Part shown: positions 6,713 to 6,749 of the stretch, in pieces
Layout of the letters: every line of letters starts with the position of its first letter
How positions within the stretch are numbered: the first letter of the stretch is position 1
From: Alphaproteobacteria bacterium
GTDB taxonomy: Bacteria; Pseudomonadota; Alphaproteobacteria; JAAXGF01
Assembly (NCBI GenBank): GCA_012267605.1
Contig: JAAXGF010000385.1
Span: forward strand, 1 to 6,749
Length of the DNA: 6,749 nt
Direction: 5' to 3'
Notes under the pieces: generated by a model
Seen by the model: only the letters and a program-made list of their open reading frames with translations
Told to the model about the DNA's origin: nothing
Database searches by the model: none
Translations under genes and position numbers: made by a program

Positions 6713-6749
6713 CGCCGAGTGGCCTTAACCGCATCTATTCACGTGAGGT

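Overview
The window looks like a piece of an alphaproteobacterial chromosome, probably from the Rhodospirillales or a related and possibly uncultured lineage. The main reason is the large gene at 3681-6155, which belongs to the TIGR02302/DUF4175 family. That family is known essentially only from Alphaproteobacteria and commonly sits beside lysA and argH. The moderately high G+C and the free use of GTG and TTG starts also fit. I saw no mobile element, CRISPR array, rRNA or tRNA.

Layout: a periplasmic thioredoxin-like gene (tlpA type, 57-689) is on the minus strand. It diverges across about 100 bp from a plus-strand operon of four genes: argH (792-2207), a tiny LptM-like lipoprotein gene (2204-2395), lysA (2392-3684) and the TIGR02302 gene (3681-6155). 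Every internal junction is a 4-nt NTGA start/stop overlap (TTGA, then GTGA, then ATGA), so the four genes are very probably co-transcribed and translationally coupled. After about 140 bp of intergenic DNA comes a separate 137-residue gene (6299-6712). It combines an apparent N-terminal signal sequence with a winged-helix-like domain and a Cys-containing tail.

How the genes work together: ArgH and LysA catalyse the last steps of arginine and lysine synthesis in the cytoplasm. LysA also draws on meso-diaminopimelate, the peptidoglycan cross-linking residue. The other operon members and the divergent gene belong to the envelope: an LptM-like lipoprotein (in E. coli LptM helps the LPS translocon LptD/LptE mature oxidatively), a periplasmic thiol-disulfide protein, and a three-TM protein with a periplasmic domain of about 650 residues and unknown function. 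The block therefore mixes amino-acid synthesis with envelope construction.

Most of the window is a conserved housekeeping neighbourhood and not an accessory island. I do not see a new defence or mobile system. The parts most worth a second look are the uncharacterised TIGR02302 protein, the apparently exported winged-helix protein, and the chain of NTGA overlaps with the poorly started lptM-like gene.
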